Below are positions 34,576 through 43,664 of a stretch of 61,240 bases of DNA, in pieces. A program made the position numbers and the translations under genes. The stretch is from SAR202 cluster bacterium bin16 (GTDB lineage: Bacteria > Chloroflexota > Dehalococcoidia > Lucifugimonadales > Australimonadaceae). Location of the stretch: NCBI GenBank assembly GCA_002238425.1, contig MPMJ01000018.1, positions 1 to 61,240 of the forward strand. The letters are read 5' to 3'. Every line of letters starts with the position of its first letter. The stretch's first letter is position 1. The notes under the pieces were generated by a model that saw only the letters and a list, made by a program, of their open reading frames with translations, was not told the DNA's origin and ran no database searches.

Positions 34576-35121
34576 TCAAATGGAGGAGGGAATGAGCGCC
34601 TCGTCCGCCCGTCGGATGATGGTTTCAACTGTCTCCGCTACGCTCATCCCTGAGGTGTCCAGCCAAAGGCCCAAGCCCCGCATCTGCTTCCGCAGTTCCG
34701 CGTCCAGGTAGGCGAACCTGTTCGCCAGGTGCTTTTCCGCTCGCCCGTGGTCGCGTTCCAGCGCAACCTCGACGGGCGGCGCCAGCACGACCAAGCGAAC
34801 GGGCCAGCGGGAGAGGACATCCCTGTACCGCGCGAGCTGCGGCTGGAGGACAACGTCGTCAACGATGGGCGTGAACCCGGCGTCCAGCAGGGAGTCCGCG
34901 AGGAGCGCCGCGTTGTGCGCACCCAACTCCAACTGCGCGTCGGACTCAGCCAACGGCTCCTGTCCAGGCTTCAGGTTGCCGGACACCACCATCTCGCGGA
35001 GCAGGTCCACCTCCACGTGCGCGGATCTGGGGAACCCCTGCGCCAGTTCCCTCGAAATCGTGCTCTTCCCTGCGCCGGGGATGCCGGTGATAAGCCAGAC
35101 GCTGTTATCGGGAGTCGGCAT
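34576..35121 (-). CDS. P-loop kinase, chloramphenicol-phosphotransferase-like
   Basis: A 181-residue small kinase with Walker A GIPGAGKST (13-21), a VEVDLLREM segment after it and a DHGRAEKHLANRFAYLD lid-like region. Members of this AAA_33 / CPT group phosphorylate small molecules, tRNA ends, antibiotics or peptidoglycan precursors. Nothing in the sequence fixes the substrate. The gene lies 16 bases after the PanB-like gene on the same strand, so the two are likely co-transcribed. Confidence 0.72.
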   Translation of the reverse strand: MPTPDNSVWLITGIPGAGKSTISRELAQGFPRSAHVEVDLLREMVVSGNLKPGQEPLAESDAQLELGAHNAALLADSLLDAGFTPIVDDVVLQPQLARYRDVLSRWPVRLVVLAPPVEVALERDHGRAEKHLANRFAYLDAELRKQMRGLGLWLDTSGMSVAETVETIIRRADEALIPSSI

Positions 35122-35137
35122 CCACCCTCCGGAGAGG

Positions 35138-35917
35138 TTACTGGCGCGTCGTCCAGTTGCCGGCGTGGATGCTGTCGATGATGGACTTCATCACGTCGTA
35201 CATGAACTTGGCGCCGTCAGGGCGGCCGTCGTCACGGCCGATGGTGGCATACGAGTAGCCTGTCCCGCTCACCATCACCTGGATCTTCCCGTCCGCTTCC
35301 GGCGGGGCCTGCCCGCCGATGACGGGGATGCGCAAGCTGGAACAGACGTCGGCGTAGATGTCCGGTGTCACGTTCGTGAGGTCGATCATGGCGGCGCCCG
35401 CTTCCTCGATCTTGTGCGCCCACTTCTGGATGTACTCGTGAACCTCTGCGCCGGTTTGAATCCCCCGGCCAGCGCCCTGCGTCGGAAAGCCGATCTGCGG
35501 GTAGGCGTGCAGTCCGACTTCCTGGACCGCGTAGACCTCCTCGAAGAGTTCTTCTTCGTGCGTCCGGATATCGATCTTGCACATGTCCACGCCCGCCTCT
35601 TCCTTGAAGCGCTTGGCCGCGGCGGCCACGGCCTCCACTCCGGCGGCAGAGGGCACGGTGGGCATGTCCACACTGACGATCGCACGCTCCCTGCCACGTA
35701 CAACCGCCCGCGCGAAGGGGATCATGTCGTCCACGGTGCACTCATCGACGTGGTCGTGCCCGAGCATGTTCCGGCCCAGGCTATCGCCGACCGACAACAC
35801 GTCCACCCCGGCCATCTCGCAAATCTTCGTCATCTGGAACTCGTAAACGACCGCCGCGGCGATCTTCTGTCCGTTGCTCTTCATCTCATGCAGGTCTGCG
35901 ACCGTGAGCATCGCCAT
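35138..35917 (-). CDS. PanB-like (ketopantoate hydroxymethyltransferase family) protein lacking the catalytic Glu
   Basis: A 259-residue barrel protein aligned by eye with PanB. The N-terminal VGDSLG (43-48), metal-ligand D84 (SVDMPT), substrate Lys K114 (MCKID) and the IPVIGG...DGKIQVMV end match. The Glu that acts as base in PanB (in an LECVP context) is replaced: here the segment is DLTNVTP, with Thr181 at that place. True PanB activity is therefore doubtful. The same superfamily includes PEP mutase and isocitrate lyase-type C-C lyases, so a retro-aldol or lyase role in the catabolic island is possible. No panC or panD is near. Confidence 0.75.
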   Translation of the reverse strand: MAMLTVADLHEMKSNGQKIAAAVVYEFQMTKICEMAGVDVLSVGDSLGRNMLGHDHVDECTVDDMIPFARAVVRGRERAIVSVDMPTVPSAAGVEAVAAAAKRFKEEAGVDMCKIDIRTHEEELFEEVYAVQEVGLHAYPQIGFPTQGAGRGIQTGAEVHEYIQKWAHKIEEAGAAMIDLTNVTPDIYADVCSSLRIPVIGGQAPPEADGKIQVMVSGTGYSYATIGRDDGRPDGAKFMYDVMKSIIDSIHAGNWTTRQ

Positions 35918-36044
35918 CGTTCCCTCCTTCGTATGGGACTCCTACGTAACTGTCCACGACCCCGGCCTCCACTCTGGTGGAGACCCTTGCTCTATCCCAT
36001 CGCCCACCCTACCACTCCCCTCCCCTGAAGTACCCTCACCCTAA

Positions 36045-36068
36045 CCCTCTCCCCTCGAAGGGAGAGGG
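36045..36068. terminator. CCCTCTCCC hairpin in a CCCTCACCC-rich spacer
   Basis: CCCTCTCCC (36045-36053) and GGGAGAGGG (36060-36068) make a nine-bp stem with loop CTCGAA, seven bases past the stop of the oxidoreductase at 36075. The flanking CCCTCACCCTAACC run resembles dispersed REP-like elements. It may be a terminator or part of a repeat family. Confidence 0.5.
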
Positions 36069-36074
36069 GATAGC

Positions 36075-37112
36075 TCAGGGCAGCGGGAGGTCGACCCACC
36101 CACCCTGGGCGAGTGAGAGAGCGGACGCCTCCAGGAACTCCATGTTCCTGACGCCGTCCTGGAAGGTGTCGTTCCCTCCGACGTCCTCTCCGCGGACGAG
36201 GCGCACGAAGTCTTCCTCCGCGTGCCACGTCTCTTCCAATCCGGCAGGAACCGGCAGCGGAGCCAGTTCGCTATCGCCCCTGCGGGCGCCCATCAGCTCC
36301 CCTCTCCGGGGGTAGACCAGCGTTCCCTCTTCTCCGTAGATCTCGACACGTTCCTCGCCGAAGAGCGTAACGCCGCTCTGGACGCAGGTCACCGTCGCCC
36401 CGCCTGGCATCTCGGCGATAACCGTAAGGGCGTCCGGCATCTCGACGTCGATGGGTCCGCCTCCGGGCCCGTCGGTCCGCTGGGGTATGAACGTCCGGCC
36501 CCACGCGAGGACTCGCTCGGGATCGCCGAACCAGAGCCGGAGCACGTCCCAGTCGAGGCCGAGGTGCAGGGGGTTGACCGCGCCGAACATGCGGTGGTCC
36601 TGACGGCGCTGCAGTGGGGCAGAGCTGTCGGCGTAGTCGGGGACGAGGTAGTAGGCGAACACCTGGCGAACCGTGCCGACGTAGCCGTCGTCCAGCAGGT
36701 TCTTCACGTATCGGCGCGCTCCCTCATACGAAGTCGGCGGCACCAAGCGCGCCTTCAGACCCGTCTCTTCGGCCTTCGCCAGCATCTCACGGGCTTCGAG
36801 GAGGCTCGTGGCCATCCGCGTCTGGCAGAGCACATGCTTTCCGGCGTCGAGCGCTGCGATGACGGGCTTGTGGTGGAAGTAGGGCTGGGTGCCGACGAAC
36901 ACCGCGTCGATATCGTCCCGCGCCACCAGCTCCCGCCAATCGCCCATCGGAGCGGGAATGCCGAACTCCGCCGCGACCCGCTCGGCGCTTTCGAAGCCGC
37001 GGTTGGCGACGGCCACGACCTCCGCTCCCTCAACCGCGAGCAGGTTGGGGAGTATGCGACGGCGCGTGAAGCCTCCAGCCCCGATTATGCCGATACGGAC
37101 CGTGTCCGACAT
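36075..37112 (-). CDS. Gfo/Idh/MocA oxidoreductase with altered EKP motif
   Basis: A 345-residue protein with an N-terminal NAD(P) Rossmann fold (IGIIGAGGF, 7-15) and the family's alpha/beta C-terminal half. The usual EKP motif, whose Lys is catalytic, reads CQTRMA (96-101): Glu to Gln, Lys to Thr and Pro to Arg. The oxidoreductase chemistry is therefore likely changed or lost, although cofactor binding looks intact. The gene lies 27 bases downstream of Rieske copy B in an amidohydrolase-Rieske-oxidoreductase operon. In phthalate pathways the cis-diol dehydrogenase (Pht4) is of this family. Confidence 0.85.
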   Translation of the reverse strand: MSDTVRIGIIGAGGFTRRRILPNLLAVEGAEVVAVANRGFESAERVAAEFGIPAPMGDWRELVARDDIDAVFVGTQPYFHHKPVIAALDAGKHVLCQTRMATSLLEAREMLAKAEETGLKARLVPPTSYEGARRYVKNLLDDGYVGTVRQVFAYYLVPDYADSSAPLQRRQDHRMFGAVNPLHLGLDWDVLRLWFGDPERVLAWGRTFIPQRTDGPGGGPIDVEMPDALTVIAEMPGGATVTCVQSGVTLFGEERVEIYGEEGTLVYPRRGELMGARRGDSELAPLPVPAGLEETWHAEEDFVRLVRGEDVGGNDTFQDGVRNMEFLEASALSLAQGGWVDLPLP

Positions 37113-37139
37113 GCTCCTCCTGAACGAGCGGCGAGCCTG

Positions 37140-38483
37140 CTACTCGTGTCCCAGTCTGGACCTGCCGCTGGTGTGGTACGGGCGACCGGCCACCATGGCG
37201 GACCGCTCCTCCTGGTTCATGTTGAACAGCCGCATCCCTTCTTCTCTGCTGAGGCCGGCGATGTTGTCGGACGTGATGCGGATGATGCCGTTGTCCTCGG
37301 GAGCGCGGATGATGCCGATGGGGTCCTGCCCTTCCTTCACCCGCACCATCTGTTCCCTCCAGACCCGGCGGTTGAGGATGAGCCCCTCGTCGGTGGTGCC
37401 GAGGTGCCACTGCTCCCAGTCCGGGAGGAAGTTCCGCTCCTCGGGGCCCTGTGTCTGCTGCGCGACCTCGTCCTCCCAGATGTTGCCCTGCCGCCACGGA
37501 TGACCGTAGTTCCAGTAGGAGCCGACCTGCTGCGCCCAGTCGGGCGGCAGATCGCGCGCCCTGCTGATGCTCGGCAGCGGGCTATTCATCGAATCGATAG
37601 CCGCCTGCCCTTCCTTCGAGATCTTCCCGTCCTCGAAGGGGTAGAAGTCGACCGTGAACCAGCGCGTGTTGTAGTCGTCCACCGGCATGGCCCACTTTAT
37701 GCTGCCCGCGTTGTCCTGGTTGCAGCGCTGGGTCGGCCAAACAGTGTGGGTCTCGTGGTACATGAACTGCCCGGGGTGCTTCGCCATCTCCTTCAGCACC
37801 TTCATGCGCGTTCCCCACTGCGTACGCTCGAACTTCACGGGCGTCGCAAGCTGACCGTCGGGGCCCCAGTACATCGAGCCGACCTTCGGGGGGTCTCTGA
37901 ACCATCCGTGGGCGATCTCGCCGTGCCACGGGTCCATGTTGTTGTCGTGCAGCGCCTGGAAGACGTTGCAGCGCTCGACATAGCCGCCGTTGCCAGTGAC
38001 ACGGACACCGTCGTCGCTGAAGAGCTGGTGGTACCGGGGGAAGAGTGGCTTCAACTCCGGCGGCCCCATGTAAGCGAATATCAGTCCTCCGACCTCGAAG
38101 CACGGATACGAGAGGTGTGTGACCTTCTCGTTGTACCGGCTGCCAGGCGGCTCACCGGGCATCTCGACGATGTTGCCGTCGCCGTCGTAGAGCCAGCCGT
38201 GGTAGAGGCAACGGATGCAGTCGTCCTCCACCCGCCCGTAGCTGAGGGAGGTGCCGCGGTGCGAGCAATGCTCGCCGAGGAGGTGAGGCTCGCCCCGGGA
38301 GTCTCGGAACAGGATGAGGTGCTCTCCGAGGACGGTGACGCGCACCGGGTTGTTGACGCCGCGGTTGCTGCCGCCGCCCACGTTCTGGGAGACCTCCACC
38401 GGCAGCCAGTACCGGCGGAAGACGTCGCCGGACGGTGTTCCCGGCCCCACCTGGATCATCTCGAGTTCTTCGTCGTTCCTCAA
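37140..38483 (-). CDS. Rieske aromatic-ring oxygenase, alpha subunit (copy B)
   Basis: A 447-residue oxygenase with Rieske ligands C73-x-H75 and C92-x2-H95 (CSHR, CLYHGW) and mononuclear iron ligands D184, H187 and H192 (MDPWHGEIAH). It is the most divergent of the five: it carries a GGGSNRGVNN insertion near residue 36 and a different C-terminal part, so its substrate probably differs. It follows the amidohydrolase at 38545-39693 by 61 bases and precedes the Gfo/Idh/MocA gene by 27 bases. A reductase is not encoded nearby. Confidence 0.91.
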   Translation of the reverse strand: MRNDEELEMIQVGPGTPSGDVFRRYWLPVEVSQNVGGGSNRGVNNPVRVTVLGEHLILFRDSRGEPHLLGEHCSHRGTSLSYGRVEDDCIRCLYHGWLYDGDGNIVEMPGEPPGSRYNEKVTHLSYPCFEVGGLIFAYMGPPELKPLFPRYHQLFSDDGVRVTGNGGYVERCNVFQALHDNNMDPWHGEIAHGWFRDPPKVGSMYWGPDGQLATPVKFERTQWGTRMKVLKEMAKHPGQFMYHETHTVWPTQRCNQDNAGSIKWAMPVDDYNTRWFTVDFYPFEDGKISKEGQAAIDSMNSPLPSISRARDLPPDWAQQVGSYWNYGHPWRQGNIWEDEVAQQTQGPEERNFLPDWEQWHLGTTDEGLILNRRVWREQMVRVKEGQDPIGIIRAPEDNGIIRITSDNIAGLSREEGMRLFNMNQEERSAMVAGRPYHTSGRSRLGHE

Positions 38484-38544
38484 GGCAGACCTCCTTCGCG
38501 AATCCCGTCCGTCCGTCCCTGCGGCGCCAGCCGGGAGCAGTGAG

Positions 38545-39693
38545 CTACATCTTCAGCCCCATCGTGCTCTTGTCGAAGGTGAACTCTCCAGCCTTCCTGA
38601 GCCAGGGGCGGTTCCATATCTCGTCCGTGTAGTCCGACTCCATCCGCTCGATGGGGTCCGGCATGGGCTGACCGTACACCTTCGCCATAGTCTCACCCAG
38701 CACCTTCCGCCGGGTCTCAGACGGCAGGTCGCTCATCGTCAACTCGATGGTGTCGTCCGTGTACGGCCAGATGCCGCCCGCGTGCGGGTAGTCGTTGGCG
38801 TAGACGAAGTTGTCGGCGCCCCACCGCTGGAGCAGGTAGCCACCTACGCCGTCCTGCATAAACGTTGAGTACACTTGGCGGCTGAAGTACTCGCTGGGGA
38901 ACAGGTCGAGCCCCACATTCCTGCCTCTGCCCAACTTGCGGTCGAGGTCTTCGAGGTAGAAGGGTATCCACCCCACCTCGAACTCGGAGAGGACGATCTT
39001 GAGCCTCGGGTGACGCTGCAGCACGCCGGAGAGGATCATCTCGGCCACGGTCTTCATGGCGACGACCTTGTGGCCGTAGGCCTGGCGCGCGATGACTCCG
39101 AACCGGTCTTCGTCGGCGCGCGTTACGTAGGCGCCAAACCCCGTGTTGATGTGCCAGCCGATGGGCATGTCCATCTCTTCAGCCGCCGACCAGAACCGTT
39201 CGTAGTGGTCGCCGGTGAATGGCAACTCATCCGGCGGGGCGACCCAGGTCGCGACTCCCTTGAGGCCGCCATCCTTGGCACGCTGCATCTCCCTGATGGC
39301 GTAGTCGATGTCCCACAGCCCGATGAAGGCTTGGCCCCAGAGCCGGTCCGGGGCTTCCTTGCAGAAGTCCATCATCCAATCGTTGTAGACCTGCTCTCCT
39401 GCCTGGCCAAGCGAAAGGTCCACCGGCTCAAAGAAGAACTGCTCGAAGAGTCCCTTGGCAAGCGTAGGGTAGAGCACCTCGGCGCTGATGCCGTCGGCGG
39501 CCATGTCCTTCAGCCGCTCCTTCGGGTCCCAGCCTCCGGCCCGCGAATGATTGTGCCTGCCGTACTCGATGCGGGGAAAGCTGAGCGCGCGGTCGCGGTA
39601 CTTGAGCGGCATCTCCTTCTGCCAGAGGTCCGGGGGCTCCGAGACGTGGGAGTCCCCCGATATGCGTATCTCCTGGTCACTTGCGTCAGGCAT
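38545..39693 (-). CDS. Amidohydrolase-2 family protein (copy B)
   Basis: A 382-residue TIM-barrel metal enzyme: D-x-H at the start (SGDSHVSEP), WHINTGFG in mid-barrel and ANDYPHA near the end. It belongs with copies D and E (45855, 47063), sharing the YNDWMM, HPRLKI and EVGWIPF segments. Decarboxylation or C-C hydrolysis of an aromatic acid is the likely type of reaction. ATG 39693 with GGGAGG upstream is chosen over the open frame from 39720. First gene of the minus-strand operon with Rieske copy B and the oxidoreductase. Confidence 0.88.
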   Translation of the reverse strand: MPDASDQEIRISGDSHVSEPPDLWQKEMPLKYRDRALSFPRIEYGRHNHSRAGGWDPKERLKDMAADGISAEVLYPTLAKGLFEQFFFEPVDLSLGQAGEQVYNDWMMDFCKEAPDRLWGQAFIGLWDIDYAIREMQRAKDGGLKGVATWVAPPDELPFTGDHYERFWSAAEEMDMPIGWHINTGFGAYVTRADEDRFGVIARQAYGHKVVAMKTVAEMILSGVLQRHPRLKIVLSEFEVGWIPFYLEDLDRKLGRGRNVGLDLFPSEYFSRQVYSTFMQDGVGGYLLQRWGADNFVYANDYPHAGGIWPYTDDTIELTMSDLPSETRRKVLGETMAKVYGQPMPDPIERMESDYTDEIWNRPWLRKAGEFTFDKSTMGLKM

Positions 39694-39886
39694 GGGGCGA
39701 CCTCCCGCCAAGGGATTCACGAATCGTAGCCCGGCCTCAGTGTGAATTCAACGCACAGTGGACTGGGGCAGGAGACTCCGCTTATGGTAGTGATTCAAGT
39801 TCTTCGGTTTTCGGCGTCCCTGCTCTTCAGTCAGACGGATTACGCAATTCAGCAGGAGGCTGTGGCTGCCTGTGTACAACATTCAT

Positions 39887-39915
39887 TTGACAGTACCCAG
39901 GCAGCGTCGTACCGT
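39887..39915 (+). promoter_or_regulatory. Candidate promoter for the cupin-Rieske-MDR-LigB operon
   Basis: A consensus TTGACA (39887-39892) is followed after 17 bases by a weak -10 TACCGT (39910-39915), 79 bases before ATG 39994. A poor -10 with a perfect -35 is common at activated promoters. The 300-base divergent gap 39694-39993 shows no gene. Confidence 0.5.
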
Positions 39916-39993
39916 CCGAGCGAGCAGCGCTCGCTGCGCCCGCATAGGGCTTCCGGCATTCGCCCAGGCGCGGCGTCAACAGGAGGAGGTCCT

Positions 39994-41199
39994 ATGGTCA
40001 CAGAATCCGCCCTTCCCGAGGTAGTCGACTTCTGGCGTAACCATGCCTACGACGGCTGGCTGGCCAAGCAAGACGTGCCGATCCACACCGGCTATTACAT
40101 CGAGGATGCCCGGACACTCGAACGTGGATGGTGGGCGCTTCGTGGGTGCCCGGGCGCCATCATCAGTCTCGAAGGCCACCGGGGCGTTGAGCACGTCCAC
40201 GTGCTGGAGATACCGCCCGGAGAGACGATTCCCCCGTTCCGCATGGCGTTGGAAGAGGTGATCTACGTCTTCGAGGGCAACGGCATCGCGAACGTCTGGG
40301 CCGAAGGCCAGCCGAAGATCACCTTCGAGTGGCAGAAGCACAGCCTCTTCCGCATCCCGGTCAATTACAACTACGAACTGAGCAACGCGAGAGGCGATCA
40401 GTCCGCAATCACCCTGCACGTAAACCTGCTGCCCATGGCCATGGGCACGAACCCCAGCGAGGACTACTTCTTCAACAACCCCTACGTGGACACCACCCAA
40501 CTCTACGGGAATCAGGCGAAGTTCTACTCGGCGGCGGCGCAACCCGTGCGTCTCTCCGGGCAGGCAAGCTTCTCGTCCGGGGCTCGATCGATGGGGTTCG
40601 AGCCGGGCGCCGGGGCAGGCACGCTGGCCGAAGACCGCCGTTCCTCCGGCAGTAGCAGCATGCGCTGGTACGGCAACTTCTTCCCCGACCTGTCGGTGTG
40701 GGACAAGCTGGAGGTGGGCGGCGGGGCAGGCCGTCTCTCCTACAGAGGCGGCATCTTCTTCCCCGGATCGGCGTTCAGCACCAGCCTCATGGTGCTCCCA
40801 TCGCGAAGGTATCGAGCCGCACATCGCCACGCGGCAGGCGTCACCATCGTCGGCATACAGGAGGCCGACGGTTTCGTCCTCATGTGGCCCGAGGGTGGCG
40901 ACTACCTGGTCGCGCCGTGGAAGGAAGGGGCCGTGTTCGTGCCGCCCTATCACTGGTACCACATGCACATGAATGCGGGGTCGGTGGAGAACAGGCAGCT
41001 CCGCATCCGGGCGCCGCGACCGGGAGCGAACCCCTCCGCCGACCCAAATCGCACGATCCCATTCTTCGAACAAGACCCCTGGATCCGGCAGAAGTTCGAA
41101 GAAGAGCTGGCGAAGCGCGGGCTCACCTCGCTCATGCCGGAGGAGGCGTACACAAACCCGGACTTCGAGTGGGACGAGGAGTGGCTGAAGGAGGACTAA
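39994..41199 (+). CDS. Bicupin, possible ring-cleavage dioxygenase; metal site in C-terminal cupin
   Basis: A 401-residue double-cupin protein, similar in size to gentisate 1,2-dioxygenase. The first cupin keeps the fold motif (IPPGE...EEVIYVFEGNG) but has lost its metal His residues. The second has HRH (AAHRHAAG) and a later HWYHMHMN, enough for a His-based metal site. The start ATG 39994 is set by GGAGGAGG; the upstream open frame is not coding. It leads a long plus-strand operon and is two bases from Rieske copy C. A paralogue at 57074 also sits beside a Rieske gene. Ring cleavage is inferred; an isomerase or accessory role is possible. Confidence 0.8.
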   Translation: MVTESALPEVVDFWRNHAYDGWLAKQDVPIHTGYYIEDARTLERGWWALRGCPGAIISLEGHRGVEHVHVLEIPPGETIPPFRMALEEVIYVFEGNGIANVWAEGQPKITFEWQKHSLFRIPVNYNYELSNARGDQSAITLHVNLLPMAMGTNPSEDYFFNNPYVDTTQLYGNQAKFYSAAAQPVRLSGQASFSSGARSMGFEPGAGAGTLAEDRRSSGSSSMRWYGNFFPDLSVWDKLEVGGGAGRLSYRGGIFFPGSAFSTSLMVLPSRRYRAAHRHAAGVTIVGIQEADGFVLMWPEGGDYLVAPWKEGAVFVPPYHWYHMHMNAGSVENRQLRIRAPRPGANPSADPNRTIPFFEQDPWIRQKFEEELAKRGLTSLMPEEAYTNPDFEWDEEWLKED

Positions 41200-41200
41200 C

Positions 41201-42526
41201 ATGCTGAGCGTCGAGCAGACGGAGATGCTGACCAGGGTCGGCCCCGGTACTCCGATGGGCGACCTGCTGCGGAGGTATTGGACGCCCATCCTGCTGCAGG
41301 AGGAGTTGCCGGAGCCCGACTGCCCGCCAGTACGGGTCCGCATCTTCTGCGAGGACCTCGTCGCGTTCCGCGACAGCGAGGGGCGGCTCGGCCTCGTCGA
41401 GGAACTCTGCGCGCACCGGCAGACCAGCCTCTTCTTCGGACGCAACGAAGAGGGTGGCCTCCGCTGTGCCTACCACGGCTGGAAGTACGACGTGGCCGGG
41501 AACTGCATCGACATGCCGACCGAGTCGCCCGAGAGCAACTTCAAGGACAAGGTCAAGCTGATCTCCTATGAGGTAAGGGACGGCGGCGGGCTCATCTGGG
41601 CGTACCTCGGACCCAGGGAGTTCATGCCCCCCGAGCTTCCGCAGTTCCGTTTCATGGACGTGCCGGAGGAGCACCGGCTCCACACCAAGTACCTGAGGGA
41701 GTGCAACTTCGCCCAGGCCATCGACGGGGGCATCGACTCCGTTCACACGAACTTCCTGCACGCAGGTCTCGACCGCTACCGGAAGACCGACGCCTACAAG
41801 GAGCGCATCAAGGGAAGCACCGACCTCGATCTGCTCTACCGAACAGCAGATGACGCGCCGAAATTCATGACCAAGCGTACAGACTACGGCCTGCTGGTGG
41901 GCGCGCGCAGGAACCTCGAAGCCGAGAACAAGTACTACTGGCGCTTCAATCACTTCCTCATGCCCTTCTACTCGATGACCCCACGCGGCGGAGGCGGACA
42001 CGCTTTCGTGCCAATCGACGACTACAACTGCTGGTCCTTCAACCTCTCTTCCAAGGTCGACCGCCCGTACACGGAGGAGGAGCGGGAACGTCAGCTCGCC
42101 GGGATCGCCATGGACCACGACCTCGCAGGCGGGGTCAACATGCACGGTGGACTCATCCCCGGCACGTACCGGACCGTCCGCAACCGCGACAACGACTTCC
42201 TGATCGACCGCACGATGCAGAAGGAAGTGAACTTCACCGGCCTCGCCGGCACCGGCATCCAGGACTCGATGGCCCAGGTCACGATGGGCGCCATCGCCAA
42301 CCGCACCAGGGAGCATCTCGGCGTGACGGACATCGCCATCATCCAGGCCCGGCGCCTGATGCTCGGGCAGGCGATCGACCTGCAGGAGGGCATCGAGCCC
42401 GCCGAGCCGCACACACCCGAGGCCTACTCGGTCGTCGGCGTGCAGTTCGTGGAAGAGAAGGACGTAACGTTCGACGAGTGCATCGAGCGCCAGCGTCCCA
42501 GGCTCTACGCCGAGCTCGGCAGCTGA
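41201..42526 (+). CDS. Rieske aromatic-ring oxygenase, alpha subunit (copy C)
   Basis: A 441-residue oxygenase with C70-x-H72, C89-x2-H92 (CAHR, CAYHGW) and D179, H182 and H187 (IDSVHTNFLH). It is close to copy A over its whole length (VGPGTPMGD start, RNE-x-GLRC, AQAIDGGIDS), suggesting gene duplication. It starts one base after the cupin stop, so the two are coupled. MDR copy C and a LigB-type extradiol dioxygenase follow, giving a hydroxylation, dehydrogenation and ring-cleavage order. No reductase subunit is present. Confidence 0.92.
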   Translation: MLSVEQTEMLTRVGPGTPMGDLLRRYWTPILLQEELPEPDCPPVRVRIFCEDLVAFRDSEGRLGLVEELCAHRQTSLFFGRNEEGGLRCAYHGWKYDVAGNCIDMPTESPESNFKDKVKLISYEVRDGGGLIWAYLGPREFMPPELPQFRFMDVPEEHRLHTKYLRECNFAQAIDGGIDSVHTNFLHAGLDRYRKTDAYKERIKGSTDLDLLYRTADDAPKFMTKRTDYGLLVGARRNLEAENKYYWRFNHFLMPFYSMTPRGGGGHAFVPIDDYNCWSFNLSSKVDRPYTEEERERQLAGIAMDHDLAGGVNMHGGLIPGTYRTVRNRDNDFLIDRTMQKEVNFTGLAGTGIQDSMAQVTMGAIANRTREHLGVTDIAIIQARRLMLGQAIDLQEGIEPAEPHTPEAYSVVGVQFVEEKDVTFDECIERQRPRLYAELGS

Positions 42527-42548
42527 GCAGGGCACGGGGAGGTCGCCG

Positions 42549-43646
42549 ATGGCCGAGAAGACTCAAGCCGCTACCCTCGTGGCGCCAAAGCAGTTCGAGC
42601 TCCGCGAGTACGACGTACCTGAACTCACTTCAGATACAGGGCTCATGAAAGTGGAAGCCGTCGGCATCTGCGGCAGCGACGTCCGGTCGTACCGCCAGCC
42701 CGTTCCCACGCCCCGGATCATGGGGCACGAGAACGTTGGCGTCATCGCCGCCATAGGCAGGGACGCTGCTGAGCGCTGGGGCGTGAAGGAAGGCGACGTC
42801 GTCATCCCCGAAGAGTACGTGCCGTGCTTCCACTGCAAGTACTGCTACACGGGGCGGTTCCGATTCTGCAATCAGACCGACCGCGGGTACGGCACGCTGC
42901 TCCGGCACGGTTCCACGACAGTGAACGTGTGGCCGTCCATCTGGGGCGGCTTCAGCCAGCACATGTACCTGCCCCGTAACACGGTGATGCACCGGATAGA
43001 CAGACCCGTGCCCGCGCACGTGCTGGCCCTCTACCTGCCGCTCGCCAACGGGATCGAGTGGGCGTGCCGCTACGGCGGAGCGCAACGAGGGAAGACCGTC
43101 CTGGTCCAGGGGCCGGGACAGATGGGGCTCGCGTGCGCTTTCGCGGCGAGCCAGGCCGGCTCCGACTGCGTCATCGTGACCGGACTGAGCAGCGACTCCG
43201 TTCGTCTCGACATGGCGAAACGCCTTGGGGCCAACTACACCATCGACATCGAGACCGAGGACTTCAGGGAACGTGTGCAGGAGATAACAGCCGGCGCAGG
43301 CGTCGACGTGGTGGTGAACGTGACTGGCGGGGGCGCAGGGGCCGTCTCCGACGCGCTCGCAGTCGCCAGCAAGGAATGCACGCTCGTGCTCGCTGCTGCA
43401 GGGGACGACCCGATCTCGCTGAGCGCGGTCGGTGAGCGGCGCCGGAAGGACATCACCATCAAGACCGCCCACGGGCACTCATACTCCTCGGTATCCGAAT
43501 CCATCGCATACCTGACCTCCGGGAGCTACCCGGAGTTGCTCGAGATATCAACGCACCAGTTCCCACTGCCGAAAGTGAGGCATGCCCTGGACACGGCAGC
43601 GGGCGAGGGCGAGCCGGGCGCTATCCACGTAACCCTCATGCCGTAG
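42549..43646 (+). CDS. Zinc-dependent MDR dehydrogenase (copy C)
   Basis: A 365-residue dehydrogenase: C41 (ICGSDV), GHE at 59-61, structural Cys C93, C96, C99 and C107, and a Rossmann loop VQGPGQMGLACAFA. It is clearly paralogous to copy A (same MAEK start, RWGVKEGD and Gly-rich loop). It lies between Rieske copy C and the extradiol dioxygenase. If the Rieske product is a cis-diol, this enzyme could rearomatise it, though such steps more often use SDR or Gfo-type dehydrogenases; oxidation of a side-chain alcohol is the alternative. Confidence 0.9.
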   Translation: MAEKTQAATLVAPKQFELREYDVPELTSDTGLMKVEAVGICGSDVRSYRQPVPTPRIMGHENVGVIAAIGRDAAERWGVKEGDVVIPEEYVPCFHCKYCYTGRFRFCNQTDRGYGTLLRHGSTTVNVWPSIWGGFSQHMYLPRNTVMHRIDRPVPAHVLALYLPLANGIEWACRYGGAQRGKTVLVQGPGQMGLACAFAASQAGSDCVIVTGLSSDSVRLDMAKRLGANYTIDIETEDFRERVQEITAGAGVDVVVNVTGGGAGAVSDALAVASKECTLVLAAAGDDPISLSAVGERRRKDITIKTAHGHSYSSVSESIAYLTSGSYPELLEISTHQFPLPKVRHALDTAAGEGEPGAIHVTLMP

Positions 43647-43664
43647 GCAACGGAGGAGGCAGCA

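Noticed and set aside
35138-35917. Annotation as genuine panB
   Set aside because: The base Glu is replaced by Thr, no panC or panD is near and the context is catabolic. Kept only as PanB-like.
36222-38543. Plus-strand open frame of 773 codons
   Set aside because: Antisense to the Gfo/Idh/MocA and Rieske copy B genes, which carry complete motifs. No recognisable protein features.
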